Assembly (NCBI RefSeq): GCF_001238275.1 | Contig: NZ_LGTB01000038.1 | Location: 1 to 64,000 of the forward strand | Reading direction: 5' to 3' | From: Bradyrhizobium viridifuturi | GTDB taxonomy: Bacteria; Pseudomonadota; Alphaproteobacteria; Rhizobiales; Xanthobacteraceae | Length of the DNA: 64,000 bases | Part shown: positions 17,855 to 25,421 of the stretch, one piece after another | Position numbering within the stretch: the stretch's first letter is position 1 | How the letters are laid out: the number at the start of each line of letters is the position of its first letter | The notes under the pieces: generated by a model | Seen by the model: only the letters and a program-made list of their open reading frames with translations | Databases searched by the model: none | Told to the model about the DNA's origin: nothing | Made by a program: the position numbers and the translations under genes

Positions 17855-18303
17855 ATGACCAGTGAATCAAACCGTGGCGATCGGACCGGCCTGTCTCGGC
17901 GTACTCTTGCTCTGGCCACCGGCGTCGCCGCGTTAGGCGTCGCGCTCGGCATGCGCTCGACCGCGTTCGCGCAGGGCAAAGCCGACGGCAAGGGCGAAGG
18001 CAAGGCGGATGCAAAGATCGAAGGCAAGGCTGACGCCAAGGGCGAAGGAAAGGCCGAAGGTAAAGGTGAAGGCAAAGGCGAGGGCAAGGGAGAAGGCAAA
18101 GGCGAGGGAAAGGGAGAAGGTAAAGGTGAAGGCAAGTTCGGCGGCAAGGAGGTGCGCTGGGACGGCAAGGCTGGCCGCATAAGGTCGACGTCGCGAGCGA
18201 CGGCACGACTGCCGTCGACGTGCGCTGCGCCGCCGATGAATCCATGCGGAGCTGCGCCGACATCACGCGCGACATCATTGATCGGATCAAGGCACCGAAG
18301 TAG
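17855..18303 (+). pseudogene. Tat-type exported Lys-Gly-Glu-Gly repeat protein, frameshifted near 18169
   Basis: The start at 17855 follows GGAGGAAAAC. Residues 1-40 look like a twin-arginine signal (LSRRTLALATG, then a hydrophobic run ending AFAQ). Residues 41-98 are GKGEGK-type repeats, alternately basic and acidic. After DGKAG the frame breaks: one extra G in the GG at 18169-18170 would give DGKGWPHKVDVASDG and a tail with two Cys (VRCAADESMRSC), ending at TAG 18301-18303. That tail reads as real coding sequence. So the true protein is about 149 residues, exported, with a short Cys-containing C-terminal domain. Function unknown; sixth gene of the sigma-54 operon. Confidence 0.75.
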
Positions 18304-18318
18304 CTTGAGGAGCGCGAC

Positions 18319-19038
18319 ATGGCTTATGGCGACCTCGTCGCGCGCGTCGATTTCGATATGACCCGCGCGTCTTCCTTCTCTTACAATTGTCACGCTTGCA
18401 AGCGCTGCTGCAGGAACAAGGCCATCCGGGTCAATCCATATGAGGTCCTGCGGCTGGCGCGCCGCTTGGGACTCTCGACGACCGAGTTCATTGAGCGCAA
18501 GACGGAAGCCGGTGGCACCGTCTTGCGCTCGGCGGAAGACGGCAACTGTGTCTTCCTGAACGAACAAGGCTGTTCCGTGCATCCGGATCGTCCGCTCGCG
18601 TGCAGGATATATCCGCTCGCCCGCTGGGTTTCGGCCGAAGGCGAGGAGTCGTTCGGGCACCTGGCGCCGCACCCGCAGACGGAGGGCGTGTACGGCAACG
18701 CAGGCACGGTCCAGGACTACCTCGATCAGCAGGTAGTCGAACCATACTTCCGAAACTCGGATCGCTACGGCGTACTTTACGACAAGATGCTCGCAATTCT
18801 GGAAAAGGCGGATCCGCACGAACTCGATCGCCGGCAGGACCGCCGAAAGGAGATCGATGAACTTCCGTCTGGATCCGTCGCCTCGGCCTTCATGGACATC
18901 GATTCGATGGTCCGGACTTCCTTGCAGGATGATCCGGACAAGATTGTCGAGCGCCATATCAAAGAGGTCGAGAAGTGCCTTATCTCGATAGACGGAGAAA
19001 TCATGCCGGCCGAATCAATCCGCGATTCAGAGGTGTGA
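18319..19038 (+). CDS. YkgJ-family cysteine cluster protein (putative metal-chelating)
   Basis: A 239-residue cytoplasmic protein. Its N-terminal half has the CxxCxxCC cluster CHACKRCC (about residues 19-26), then CVFLNEQGCSVHPDRPLACRIYP, which matches the zinc/iron-chelating YkgJ (CxxCxxCC) family. The C-terminal half is helical and charged. GAGGAGCG precedes the ATG, 15 bases after the repeat-protein gene, so it probably closes the sigma-54 operon. YkgJ proteins have no settled biochemical role. In this operon it may load metal, mature a partner or sense metal. Confidence 0.88.
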   Translation: MAYGDLVARVDFDMTRASSFSYNCHACKRCCRNKAIRVNPYEVLRLARRLGLSTTEFIERKTEAGGTVLRSAEDGNCVFLNEQGCSVHPDRPLACRIYPLARWVSAEGEESFGHLAPHPQTEGVYGNAGTVQDYLDQQVVEPYFRNSDRYGVLYDKMLAILEKADPHELDRRQDRRKEIDELPSGSVASAFMDIDSMVRTSLQDDPDKIVERHIKEVEKCLISIDGEIMPAESIRDSEV

Positions 19039-19967
19039 GGGCTTGCAGAACTTGAGTGTCCGTACGGAGGAACGAGGAGGAGACACGCATGGAAAGCAGC
19101 GCGCAAGCGGTGCACGCGCGAGGATTCTTTGCTTTGGTGGATATTCCCAGTAAAGCAACTGGGTTAAAGCGGCGAATCTTGTCATGTAAGCGCCGGGCGG
19201 CTGTGCATTGGGGAGTTGCGCTACCGCAGTAACGATCTGAGCTGGCGCGAAAGGCATATTTAATAGCACGCTGTGAGGCACGCCGAGAGACGGTCACTGA
19301 TCTGCTGGGTCTCCAGTCATGTAAACAACAGGGATTCGGGGTCGAGTTCTCGGGCGCGCCTGGCCACGTCCCAGCCGTTTGGGTCCGCCCTTGTGCAAAA
19401 GTATACACAGCAGGGAGACTTTAAGTTTTTCGCAGCGCGGCCCTAACTGGCCACCGAAAATTGTGTCGCAATGGCCGCTCGCTCCCAGACCGCACAGGTC
19501 TGACGTGATAGCCGCTGGCGGCGCACTATTTGCTAAAATTCTCGCCACCATCTGCCGACTTCGTCCGCTCGATGTTCGTACTGCTATCGGACCAACCTCA
19601 AGACTAAAATCTGTATAACGGGTGGCCTATTGAACGAAATGCCTTGCCAAGAGTTGGTTCCACCGATCACTCGGGGAAGCAAATTAGAGCTGCGATTTTC
19701 GTCAGGTCTTCACGCAACCTTTGTCGAACATTGTTTCGATCAACCGAAGGCCACGCCTTTGAATTCGGCAAACCAACCCATCAAGCTCGCCGGCTGCGTC
19801 GACGCGGCCGAGGTCGCGAATTTCTGCACGTGGCCCTTCGCGGGCATTGCGTTCGTCCGGCTCTTATGTCCGATCTCGGAGCCTAACCGGACTTCAACTG
19901 TCTTGCCGCGAGGGCTACCCACAGCCGATGGCAATCGCCATGATGGTTCGCTTCATAGCGCGTCTCC
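19039..19967. other. Gene-poor stretch of about 930 bases
   Basis: No gene is convincing. Minus-strand frames at 19027-19281 and a plus-strand frame at 19630-20112 exist, but the latter runs into the DUF892 gene antisense and neither shows a motif. I see no clear terminator for the operon ending at 19038. It may be decayed island DNA. Confidence 0.4.
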
Positions 19968-20456
19968 TCAAGCTGCTTCGGCATTGATGGCGCTGACCGC
20001 GAGCTTGGTGAGGGCTTCATCCGTCTTCTTTTCCTCGGCCAAGGTCTGGTCGATCAGCTTGACGGCGTCCTTCATGCTGAGCTTGGCCGCCCAGGCCTTT
20101 AGGGTGCCGTAGCGGGCGATCTCGTAATGCTCGACCGCCTGAGCCGCGGAGACCAGACCCGGATCGAGTGCCGGCGTGTCGGCGTACTCCTCCATAATCT
20201 CCTTGCCTTCGTCGAGGATGCCCTCGATGGCATCGCACTTCTTGCCGCGTGCGGGCTTACCCATCAGATCAAAGATTTGTTCGAGCCGATCGATCTGTCC
20301 TTCGGTCTCGTCACGATGCTTCTCGAACGCGGCGCGCAGCTGGTCGGAGCCAGCGGCCTTGGCCATGCGCGGGAGCGCCTTGAGGATTTGCTTCTCGGCG
20401 TAATAAATGTCCTTGAGGGTATCGAGGAAGAGGGCGCTGAGGTCTTTCTCCGGCAT
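19968..20456 (-). CDS. DUF892 (YciF-type) ferritin-like protein
   Basis: A 162-residue all-helical protein of the YciE/YciF (DUF892) family, a ferritin-like four-helix bundle induced by stress in many bacteria. LFLDTLKDIYYAEKQILKALPRMAKA opens the first helix and carries the usual Glu ligand. EKHRDETEGQIDRLEQIF and VEHYEIARYGTLKAW supply later Glu/His positions. I start at ATG 20456 (MPEKDL); upstream residues are not family-like. It is divergent from the CsbD gene, and both have σEcfG-like promoters in the gap. Confidence 0.92.
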   Translation of the reverse strand: MPEKDLSALFLDTLKDIYYAEKQILKALPRMAKAAGSDQLRAAFEKHRDETEGQIDRLEQIFDLMGKPARGKKCDAIEGILDEGKEIMEEYADTPALDPGLVSAAQAVEHYEIARYGTLKAWAAKLSMKDAVKLIDQTLAEEKKTDEALTKLAVSAINAEAA

Positions 20457-20493
20457 GGGTCTGCTCCGTGTCTGCGGGTTGATATGCACCCAC

Positions 20494-20518
20494 AACCGGC
20501 GCTCCGGGACCTCGTTCC
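20494..20518 (-). promoter_or_regulatory. σEcfG-like promoter for the DUF892 gene
   Basis: Read on the minus strand it is GGAAC, 16 bases, then GGTT. The general stress promoter of Alphaproteobacteria is GGAAC-N16/17-CGTT, so it differs by one base. It lies 38 bases upstream of the start codon. Confidence 0.55.
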
Positions 20519-20576
20519 TATCTGCGCCGGCGCATCCGTCATCGGCGATCGCGTAGCTTTGCCGCAAGGCCGTCAA

Positions 20577-20601
20577 GGAACGAAGCCTCGGCGCAGCCGT
20601 T
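20577..20601 (+). promoter_or_regulatory. σEcfG-like promoter for the CsbD gene
   Basis: GGAAC, exactly 16 bases, then CGTT matches the alphaproteobacterial general-stress consensus. The ribosome site CGGAGG follows at 20621 and the ATG at 20633. Confidence 0.7.
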
Positions 20602-20632
20602 GGAGGGGCTCATCTTTCAACGGAGGACAGCG

Positions 20633-20836
20633 ATGGATTGGAATCGTGTCGAAGGCAACTGGAAGCAGATGAAGGGCAAGGTCAAGGAGCAGTGGGGCAA
20701 GCTCACCGATGACGATCTCGACGTGATCGCCGGCAAGCAGGACCAGCTCGAAGGCCGCCTCCAGCAGCGCTACGGCTATGCCAAGGACCAGGCCACCAAG
20801 GAAGTGAACGACTGGTACGGCCGCCAAAAATGGTGA
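20633..20836 (+). CDS. CsbD-family stress protein
   Basis: A 67-residue CsbD-like protein: MDWNRVEGNWKQMKGKVKEQ is the standard opening, then WGKLTDDDLDVIAGKQDQL and a final YGYAKDQATKEV. The family is small, acidic and induced by general stress in many bacteria; its molecular role is unknown. Start chosen at 20633 because MDWN is the family start and a strong ribosome site lies 7 bases upstream. A terminator follows at once. Confidence 0.95.
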   Translation: MDWNRVEGNWKQMKGKVKEQWGKLTDDDLDVIAGKQDQLEGRLQQRYGYAKDQATKEVNDWYGRQKW

Positions 20837-20851
20837 ATGAGGCTGTACTCG

Positions 20852-20878
20852 AAGGGCCCCGCCTTTGACGGGGCCCTT
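20852..20878 (+). terminator. Terminator after CsbD gene
   Basis: AAGGGCCCC, a 9-base loop and GGGGCCCTT make a perfect 9-bp stem followed by GCCTTG. Confidence 0.75.
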
Positions 20879-20953
20879 GCCTTGTGCGGTCTGGAACGGC
20901 GGCTGATGCCCAGCGTTGGAGGATGTTGTCATCGCCCCTAACCACGGATTTCC

Positions 20954-21531
20954 ATGCCGATCACGGTCCGGCCGACAACGCCCGATATTGCCATTGCGCG
21001 CACCATCTCGCGCAACACGACACCGCCAACCGAGCGCGCGGCCTCGATCCTGACATGGGTGGCTGACGAGCACGTCGTCTGTGCCGCGACATTGGGGTGG
21101 TGGTTATGGTGCCGCCGCAAATCCGAGCCTCAGCGCCTGGCGAGCGACCACCTTCTGGTCACGGCGTTGGCCGCGTCGCTTGTTCCGCATCTGCTGAAAT
21201 CGGCTTTCGACCAGGAGCGGCCCGACCGGCTCACCGTTGTTGGGCACCTTCATGGCATTCCGATATCGGGCAGGGCGAAGGATGCGTTTGCGTCCGGCCA
21301 CGCCATTCAGGTCGGCGCCATCGGCTCGGCCGCGAGCCGACTTCCCCCAGGCGAGCGTCGAATGGTCCGCGCGCTCGGGCCTGTCTGATATCGACCCGCG
21401 TGTTCTTGCTTGCGCACTGAGCGAGCGATGTCGTCGTGGGATCGGTGAATGGAGTGGTACTCGAGCGGCTGATCCGGTGCGTGACCGGCTACGGTAGCAA
21501 GCCGCCGATCGGCGATCCTGACCGTTGGTAG
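20954..21531 (+). pseudogene. PAP2-superfamily phosphatase, frameshift plus nonsense
   Basis: All three PAP2 signature regions can be found across two frames. KSAFDQERP fits KxxxxxxRP, SGRAKDAFASGHA fits the (P)SGH motif, and STRVFLLAH followed by SD fits the final SRxxxxxHxxxD. The first frame ends after RALGPV at 21388. Adding one G to the GGG at 21377-21379 restores ALGACLIST. The restored frame then meets TGA where Trp is expected (HWASD), so a second lesion is present. The remainder runs to TAG at 21529-21531. Start unclear; 20954 is the first ATG of the frame. Confidence 0.75.
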
Positions 21532-21589
21532 GCTAGCTCCTTGACCAAGGAGAGCCCCCAGAGCCCACCAGAGGGCCGAAAGCCCGCAA

Positions 21590-22809
21590 TCACGCTGCAG
21601 CCTTTCCCAGCTTGTGGGTTGACAGGACCTCAACGTGCCACGCCCAGCGTTGAAGCGCCTCGCGCATCTCGGTCGCATACCGGGCGCGGTTATACACCCC
21701 GGCAACACCGGCTCGGTGACCGCTGACATGGTTTAGGATCGCCTCCACGATGTGCGGCAAGACACCTAACTTGTCGGCCATCAGCGTGGAGGCGGATCTC
21801 CGAAGATCGTGAACTGTCCAATGGGGCAGCGGTTCGCCCGCGGCTTCCGCAATCCGGGCATCAAGCGCCGCCTTCGACTTTGACCAGCCCGAGAAACCGC
21901 GGTGCGGGTCGCCGCTGCGTCGGGGTCCGTCACCGAAGAGGAAGTCTCGGCCAACTCGGCGGGGCGGGAGCAGGGCCAAGGCAGCGGGAACCAAGGGTAG
22001 CAAATGCTCGCGGTGGTTCTTGGTCCGGGCGGCTGGCAGCGTCCAGAGTTCCAAACCGGTATCAAGTTCGGCCCATTGCAGACTGCCTACTTCATCACGG
22101 CGTTGGGCTGTAAGTAGCAACAGGCGGACGATGCGTCCGTAATCGTCGTCGCCACAGGCCCGCCAAATGGCTGAGAGCTCCGTTTCCGTGAGGACCCGCT
22201 CCCGGCTTCCCGGCTGCGCGGGCCGGTTTGTGCCGAGAACCGGGTTCGCAGCAATGTCGAGGCCCTCGCGTATTGCCCAGTTGAACATAGAGGACAGGGC
22301 TGTCCGGGCGCGGGCCGCTGAGACCGATCCATGAGCTGATGCGATTTCAGCGATCCGAGCCGAGATATGACGGCGGGTGATTTGGAAAACCGAGACCGGA
22401 TGCAGCGGTTTCCAGCTGGCCAACAAGTAGCGTTCGATTTCCGAGTAGGTCCGAGGCTTTAATCTCTGTTTGGCGTTGCGGAGATATTGATCCGCGATTA
22501 CCAAAAGCGTGTCGGCCGCCTGCAGGCGCGCCTTGGCTTTCTCGTCCGCGGGGTCTTTGCCGTTGGCGACCAGGCCCAAAAGCCGCTTGGCTTCCTTGCG
22601 TGCCAGTTCGGGTGTCCACGCGCGCCGTGAGGGCCTATCGTGACGAAGCGCTGCCGACCGAATACGCGGTACTTGAGGACGTAGGTCGCCTGATCGCGTT
22701 GGCGCCGAACGCCAAAGCCCCGCACCGCTTCGCGGTGCTCCCCATCCCAAATGGTCTCGCCCGGCTTGAGTGCTTGCACTGCTCGGATCGTTATACTCGA
22801 AACAGCCAT
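21590..22809 (-). pseudogene. Tyrosine recombinase / phage-type integrase, frameshifted near 22620
   Basis: The reading starts at 22809 with MAVSSITIRAVQALKPGETI, a DUF4102-like N-terminal arm domain. It breaks after RFVTIGPHGA: GCGCGTGG on the minus strand lacks one base compared with GCGCCGTGG. It then continues as WTPELARKEAKRLLG and a core-binding domain. Catalytic residues are visible: Arg in TAQRRDEVGSL, HDLRRSA (HxxR), a later His (HVSGHRAGVAG) and Tyr in VYNR. This is a P4/CP4-57-like island integrase. It lies 150 bases from the tRNA-His fragment, its likely attachment site. If the frameshift is real the island is fixed. Confidence 0.85.
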
Positions 22810-22820
22810 CTATCGCCTCG

Positions 22821-22842
22821 GTAGCTACCACGTAGCTACCAC
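22821..22842. repeat. Tandem 11-bp direct repeat before the integrase gene
   Basis: GTAGCTACCAC occurs twice with no gap, 12 bases upstream of the integrase start codon. Tandem repeats at this place are often arm-type or excisionase/repressor binding sites of the integrase promoter region. Confidence 0.55.
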
Positions 22843-22956
22843 CATAGCGCCAATTGCAGCGCAGGTAAGGCGGGGACCGGCGGGCTTATTAGCTGATAGT
22901 ATTACGATTTTCGTTCTTCCGGCGGCAATGGCGTGGTACCGGCGGAGCCCTCGCTG

Positions 22957-23004
22957 TGTCTGTGGAACAGGAGGTCGGTGGTTCGAGCCCACCCAACTGT
23001 ACCA
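22957..23004 (+). other. Island attachment scar: 3' half of a tRNA-His gene
   Basis: From 22960 the sequence folds as a tRNA 3' half. The anticodon loop CTGTGGA gives anticodon GTG (22962-22964), with stem strand ACAGG and variable loop AGGTC. The T-stem GGTGG/CCACC pairs perfectly around the loop TTCGAGC. The acceptor strand is CAACTGT, discriminator A is at 23001 and CCA is at 23002-23004. The 5' half is absent: the expected ACAGTTG is not found about 75 bases upstream, and the 5' anticodon stem pairs for only three bases. A73 instead of C73 agrees with the known alphaproteobacterial form of tRNA-His. Confidence 0.75.
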
Positions 23005-23175
23005 TCCACAAGATCTCCAGCGTGACATCGCCAACTCGGGCGTTCGCAAGATCGCTTGCCATCGCCTTGATCGCCGCCGGCGTGTCATCGCGTCCGCTTG
23101 CACTTCTTCGTCGCATCACCCAAACTCGGCGCAACGACGCCTTAACGACACCTTAGTGCCACCTTGGGGGGACGC

Positions 23176-23505
23176 ATGGGGACCGCCGGTTCAAGGAGTT
23201 TTTCGTTTGCGTTGATATCTGCCGTCGCCGTTGCGACGTTGTTGCTGCCGGCCCGAGGCGAGGCCTACACGCCCGACCAGCAGCAGGCCTGCACGCCGGA
23301 TGCGTTCCGGCTCTGCGGCCCCGAGATTCCCGACGTCGATCGCATCACGGCCTGCATGATCAGGAACAAGGCGCAGCTGTCGCCGGCCTGCCGCGTCTTC
23401 TTCCGCGGCGGCCCCGAGCCGCGTGAGGCGAGCGAGCGCGAGGACCGACGGCCCGCCAAGCGCAAGGTCCACAGGCCGCACAAGGCGAAGAAGTCCACCC
23501 ACTGA
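23176..23505 (+). CDS. Small exported Cys-containing hypothetical protein
   Basis: A 109-residue protein with a signal peptide (LISAVAVATLLLPARGEA) and a compact mature part carrying four Cys: QQACTPDAFRLCGP, TACMIRN and SPACRVFF. The tail is basic (RRPAKRKVHRPHKAKK). I recall similar short proteins in Bradyrhizobium, where they are unnamed. The ATG at 23176 follows a G-rich site; a TTG 12 bases earlier is possible. It is the first chromosomal gene after the island boundary. Confidence 0.75.
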   Translation: MGTAGSRSFSFALISAVAVATLLLPARGEAYTPDQQQACTPDAFRLCGPEIPDVDRITACMIRNKAQLSPACRVFFRGGPEPREASEREDRRPAKRKVHRPHKAKKSTH

Positions 23506-23742
23506 GGTCAGCGCACGGATCCGGTTCCCATCGCGCGCATGCAAACGTCGCCCGCTTGCTGCGCTGTCTTCACGCGAACTGACGTCACTTCGCGCGCGAA
23601 CGCGCCCGGATCGCCTGGCTTCGATTTCAAGGCTGCGATGCGCGACAGACTGACGCCTTGTGACGCTGTCACGCATCATCATCTCTGGGGCTTGTGTTGT
23701 TTGCAGGATCCGTTTCGCGACGGAACGGATGGAGTGAGATGC

Positions 23743-24066
23743 GTGAGCGAATACGACAAGCAAGAGATCGATCGGCACTTCGCCTGGTTCGAGGCCAAGC
23801 TTCCGGAGAAGCCGGCGCGCTTCGTGGCGTGGCTGCGCAAGCCGTCGTCGCGCTATGTGCGGATTCCGCTCGCGATCCTCCTGATCATCGGCGGCATCTT
23901 CAGCTTCCTGCCGGTGCTGGGGCTCTGGATGCTGCCGCTCGGACTCCTTTTGTTCGCGCAGGATGTTCCGTTGTTGCAGAAACCCACCGCGCAATTGCTC
24001 GGCTGGATCGAGCGCAAGTGGATCGCGCGTGAGCGCGCGAAAACTGCCGAAAAGCGTCAGCCGTGA
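23743..24066 (+). CDS. Small membrane protein, hypothetical
   Basis: A 107-residue protein starting at GTG 23743 after GGAG at 23731. The N-terminal half is charged and amphipathic (HFAWFEAKLPEKPARFVAWL). Two hydrophobic segments follow (IPLAILLIIGGIFSFLPVLG and MLPLGLLLFAQDVPLL), then a basic helix (WIERKWIARERAK). The layout resembles the widespread PGPGW-like or tryptophan-rich small membrane proteins, but I cannot assign a family. A hairpin follows the stop. Confidence 0.75.
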   Translation: MSEYDKQEIDRHFAWFEAKLPEKPARFVAWLRKPSSRYVRIPLAILLIIGGIFSFLPVLGLWMLPLGLLLFAQDVPLLQKPTAQLLGWIERKWIARERAKTAEKRQP

Positions 24067-24074
24067 GTCAAATC

Positions 24075-24089
24075 AAGCGCTTAGCGCTT
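24075..24089 (+). terminator. Short hairpin after the 107-aa membrane protein gene
   Basis: AAGCGC-TTA-GCGCTT, a 6-bp stem with a 3-base loop, followed by CCATTTTC, 9 bases after the stop codon. Confidence 0.5.
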
Positions 24090-24241
24090 CCATTTTCAGT
24101 TGTGTCATAAGTTGGGTGTGACTCAAAAAGCAGAATGCACCGGTAATCTTGGCCGCTTTGCGGATTGCAAGAAGTTTTTTCTTTCGCGAATCAGCGTGCT
24201 GATTCATTTTCGCCTCCTGGGGTCAATCTGGAGGCCAACGT

Positions 24242-24922
24242 ATGAACGTGATTGTTTTCGCTTCGCGTAAAGGGGGCTCGGGAAAAAGTACCCTGGCTGC
24301 TCACCTTGCCGCGCAAGTGCACAAGGCAACGAAGCCCTGTCTGCTGATCGATGCCGATCCGCAGGGCTCGCTGACGCTCTGGCACAAGCTGCGCGGCACC
24401 AACGAGCCGGCGATCAAGACGGCGGTGAACTCGGTCAGCGGAATCATCGCTCAAGCCAAGCGCGACGGCATCGAGTGGGTGTTCATCGACACGCCGCCGA
24501 ACCTGTCGGCCGTGGTCGACGACTCTATCAAGAACGCCACCATGGTGATCATTCCGGCGCGGCCAGGCGTGTTCGACGTCAACGCGGTGCAGGAAACCAT
24601 CCAGACCTGCCGCTCGATGCGCAAGCCCTATGCCGTCGTGATCAACGGCGCACCCGCGCAGCGTGACGGCGCCGAAAGCCGCATCGTCGCGATCGCGCGC
24701 GAGGCGCTGGCGAAATTCCGCGCACCGGTGTGGAGCGGCCAGATCACCAACCGCGCCGATCTTCTGATGGCGCTCGGCCAGGGTGAAGGCGCTCGCGAAT
24801 ATTACGCGGAGGGCCGCGCTGCCGCCGAGATCAACCGTCTGTGGGCTGCGATCGAACGCTCGATCAAGGCGATCCGCGGCACGGCGTCGGCGTCGGGCAC
24901 AATGCACAAGCAGGCGGCGTAA
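24242..24922 (+). CDS. ParA-family ATPase (orphan)
   Basis: A 226-residue P-loop ATPase with the deviant Walker A of ParA/MinD proteins, KGGSGKST (residues 10-17), DADPQGS (switch region) and Walker B-like VFIDTPP. It is shorter than chromosomal Soj/ParA and has no ParB gene next to it, so it is an orphan that may position some other cargo. A Gly/Arg-poor helical tail closes the protein. Terminator at 24951-24973. Confidence 0.92.
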   Translation: MNVIVFASRKGGSGKSTLAAHLAAQVHKATKPCLLIDADPQGSLTLWHKLRGTNEPAIKTAVNSVSGIIAQAKRDGIEWVFIDTPPNLSAVVDDSIKNATMVIIPARPGVFDVNAVQETIQTCRSMRKPYAVVINGAPAQRDGAESRIVAIAREALAKFRAPVWSGQITNRADLLMALGQGEGAREYYAEGRAAAEINRLWAAIERSIKAIRGTASASGTMHKQAA

Positions 24923-24950
24923 CAACACCGCTTTGTTCGAGCCGGAAAGA

Positions 24951-24973
24951 ACGCGCGGTGCCCGCGCGTTTTT
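24951..24973 (+). terminator. Rho-independent terminator after parA-like gene
   Basis: ACGCGCGG-TGC-CCGCGCGT, an 8-bp perfect stem followed by TTTTG. Confidence 0.75.
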
Positions 24974-24981
24974 GCGTGATG

Positions 24982-25112
24982 GTCATTGCGAACCAACGGG
25001 TCGCGCGAACGCACGCCGCAATCCATTTATCCGCGCGTGCGGACCAATGGATTGCTTCGTCGCTTCAGCGCAAAATTGCTTTGCAATTTTGTCGCGAACT
25101 CCTCGCAATGAC
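24982..25112. repeat. Dispersed repeat, GTCATTGCGA family
   Basis: The element starts GTCATTGCGA and ends CGCAATGAC, its complement, and contains the core CAATCCAT...ATGGATTGCTTCGTCGC. A clearer copy lies at 43533-43615. The pairing ends suggest a long hairpin. Such repeats are typical of intergenic DNA in this group. Confidence 0.75.
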
Positions 25113-25125
25113 GCGATGGACGGCG

Positions 25126-25272
25126 CTAAGCCACCATCAGCAGATAGAACACGATCACCGGCGCCAGGGTCAGGATCACCGACCAGATGCCGACAGCCCA
25201 TAGAATATCCTCGGTCGTGAAGCCCGGCGCGGTGCCCGGCCTCACGGCAATAAAACCATTCCTCGAAGTCAC
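25126..25272 (-). CDS. Small single-pass membrane protein (48 aa)
   Basis: The frame starts at GTG 25272. After a 20-residue polar N-terminus comes TTEDILWAVGIWSVILTLAP and VIVFYLLMVA, a single long hydrophobic helix at the C-terminus, then TAG. The ribosome site (GGGGG) is weak. Composition strongly suggests a real tail-anchored peptide. Family unknown. Confidence 0.5.
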   Translation of the reverse strand: MTSRNGFIAVRPGTAPGFTTEDILWAVGIWSVILTLAPVIVFYLLMVA

Positions 25273-25421
25273 GACGCCCCCGCGTTGGTCTCGGCAATGC
25301 AGGGTGTGATACGCGAGCGGATTTAAGATCCCGGTCGGAATTTCGCCGGCATTTGCGCGCGGGCACTACTTCGGATTAACCACGGCATGGGCGGCGGCCT
25401 CTTGCGCGGCGACCGAAGGCC

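Larger units (their letters stand above)
1..23004. mobile_element. Right-hand part of a putative tRNA-His-integrated genomic island
   Basis: The right boundary is set by the 3' half of a tRNA-His gene ending at 23004, next to a tyrosine recombinase gene. An element that integrates into a tRNA gene rebuilds the tRNA at one end and leaves the displaced 3' half at the other. With the fragment on the + strand and its 3' end pointing right, the island must lie to the left and extend beyond position 1. IS110 debris, gene fragments, a broken PAP2 gene and long gene-free stretches fit accessory DNA. The dispersed repeats common to the right of 23,004 were not seen here. The left end and intact tRNA are outside the window, so the extent is inferred. 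Confidence 0.55.

Noticed and set aside
17951-18957. Minus-strand frame with long Pro/Ser/Leu repeats
   Set aside because: It is the complement of the GKGEGK repeat region; the + strand has a ribosome site, a signal peptide and operon context.
22929-23004. A complete tRNA-His gene
   Set aside because: The 3' half folds perfectly, but the 5' acceptor, D-arm and two pairs of the anticodon stem are missing, so only a fragment is claimed.
22889-23134. 81-codon minus-strand frame containing GGLEPPTS
   Set aside because: This is the antisense translation of the tRNA-His 3' half; frames with that pattern are a known artefact of tRNA genes in databases.
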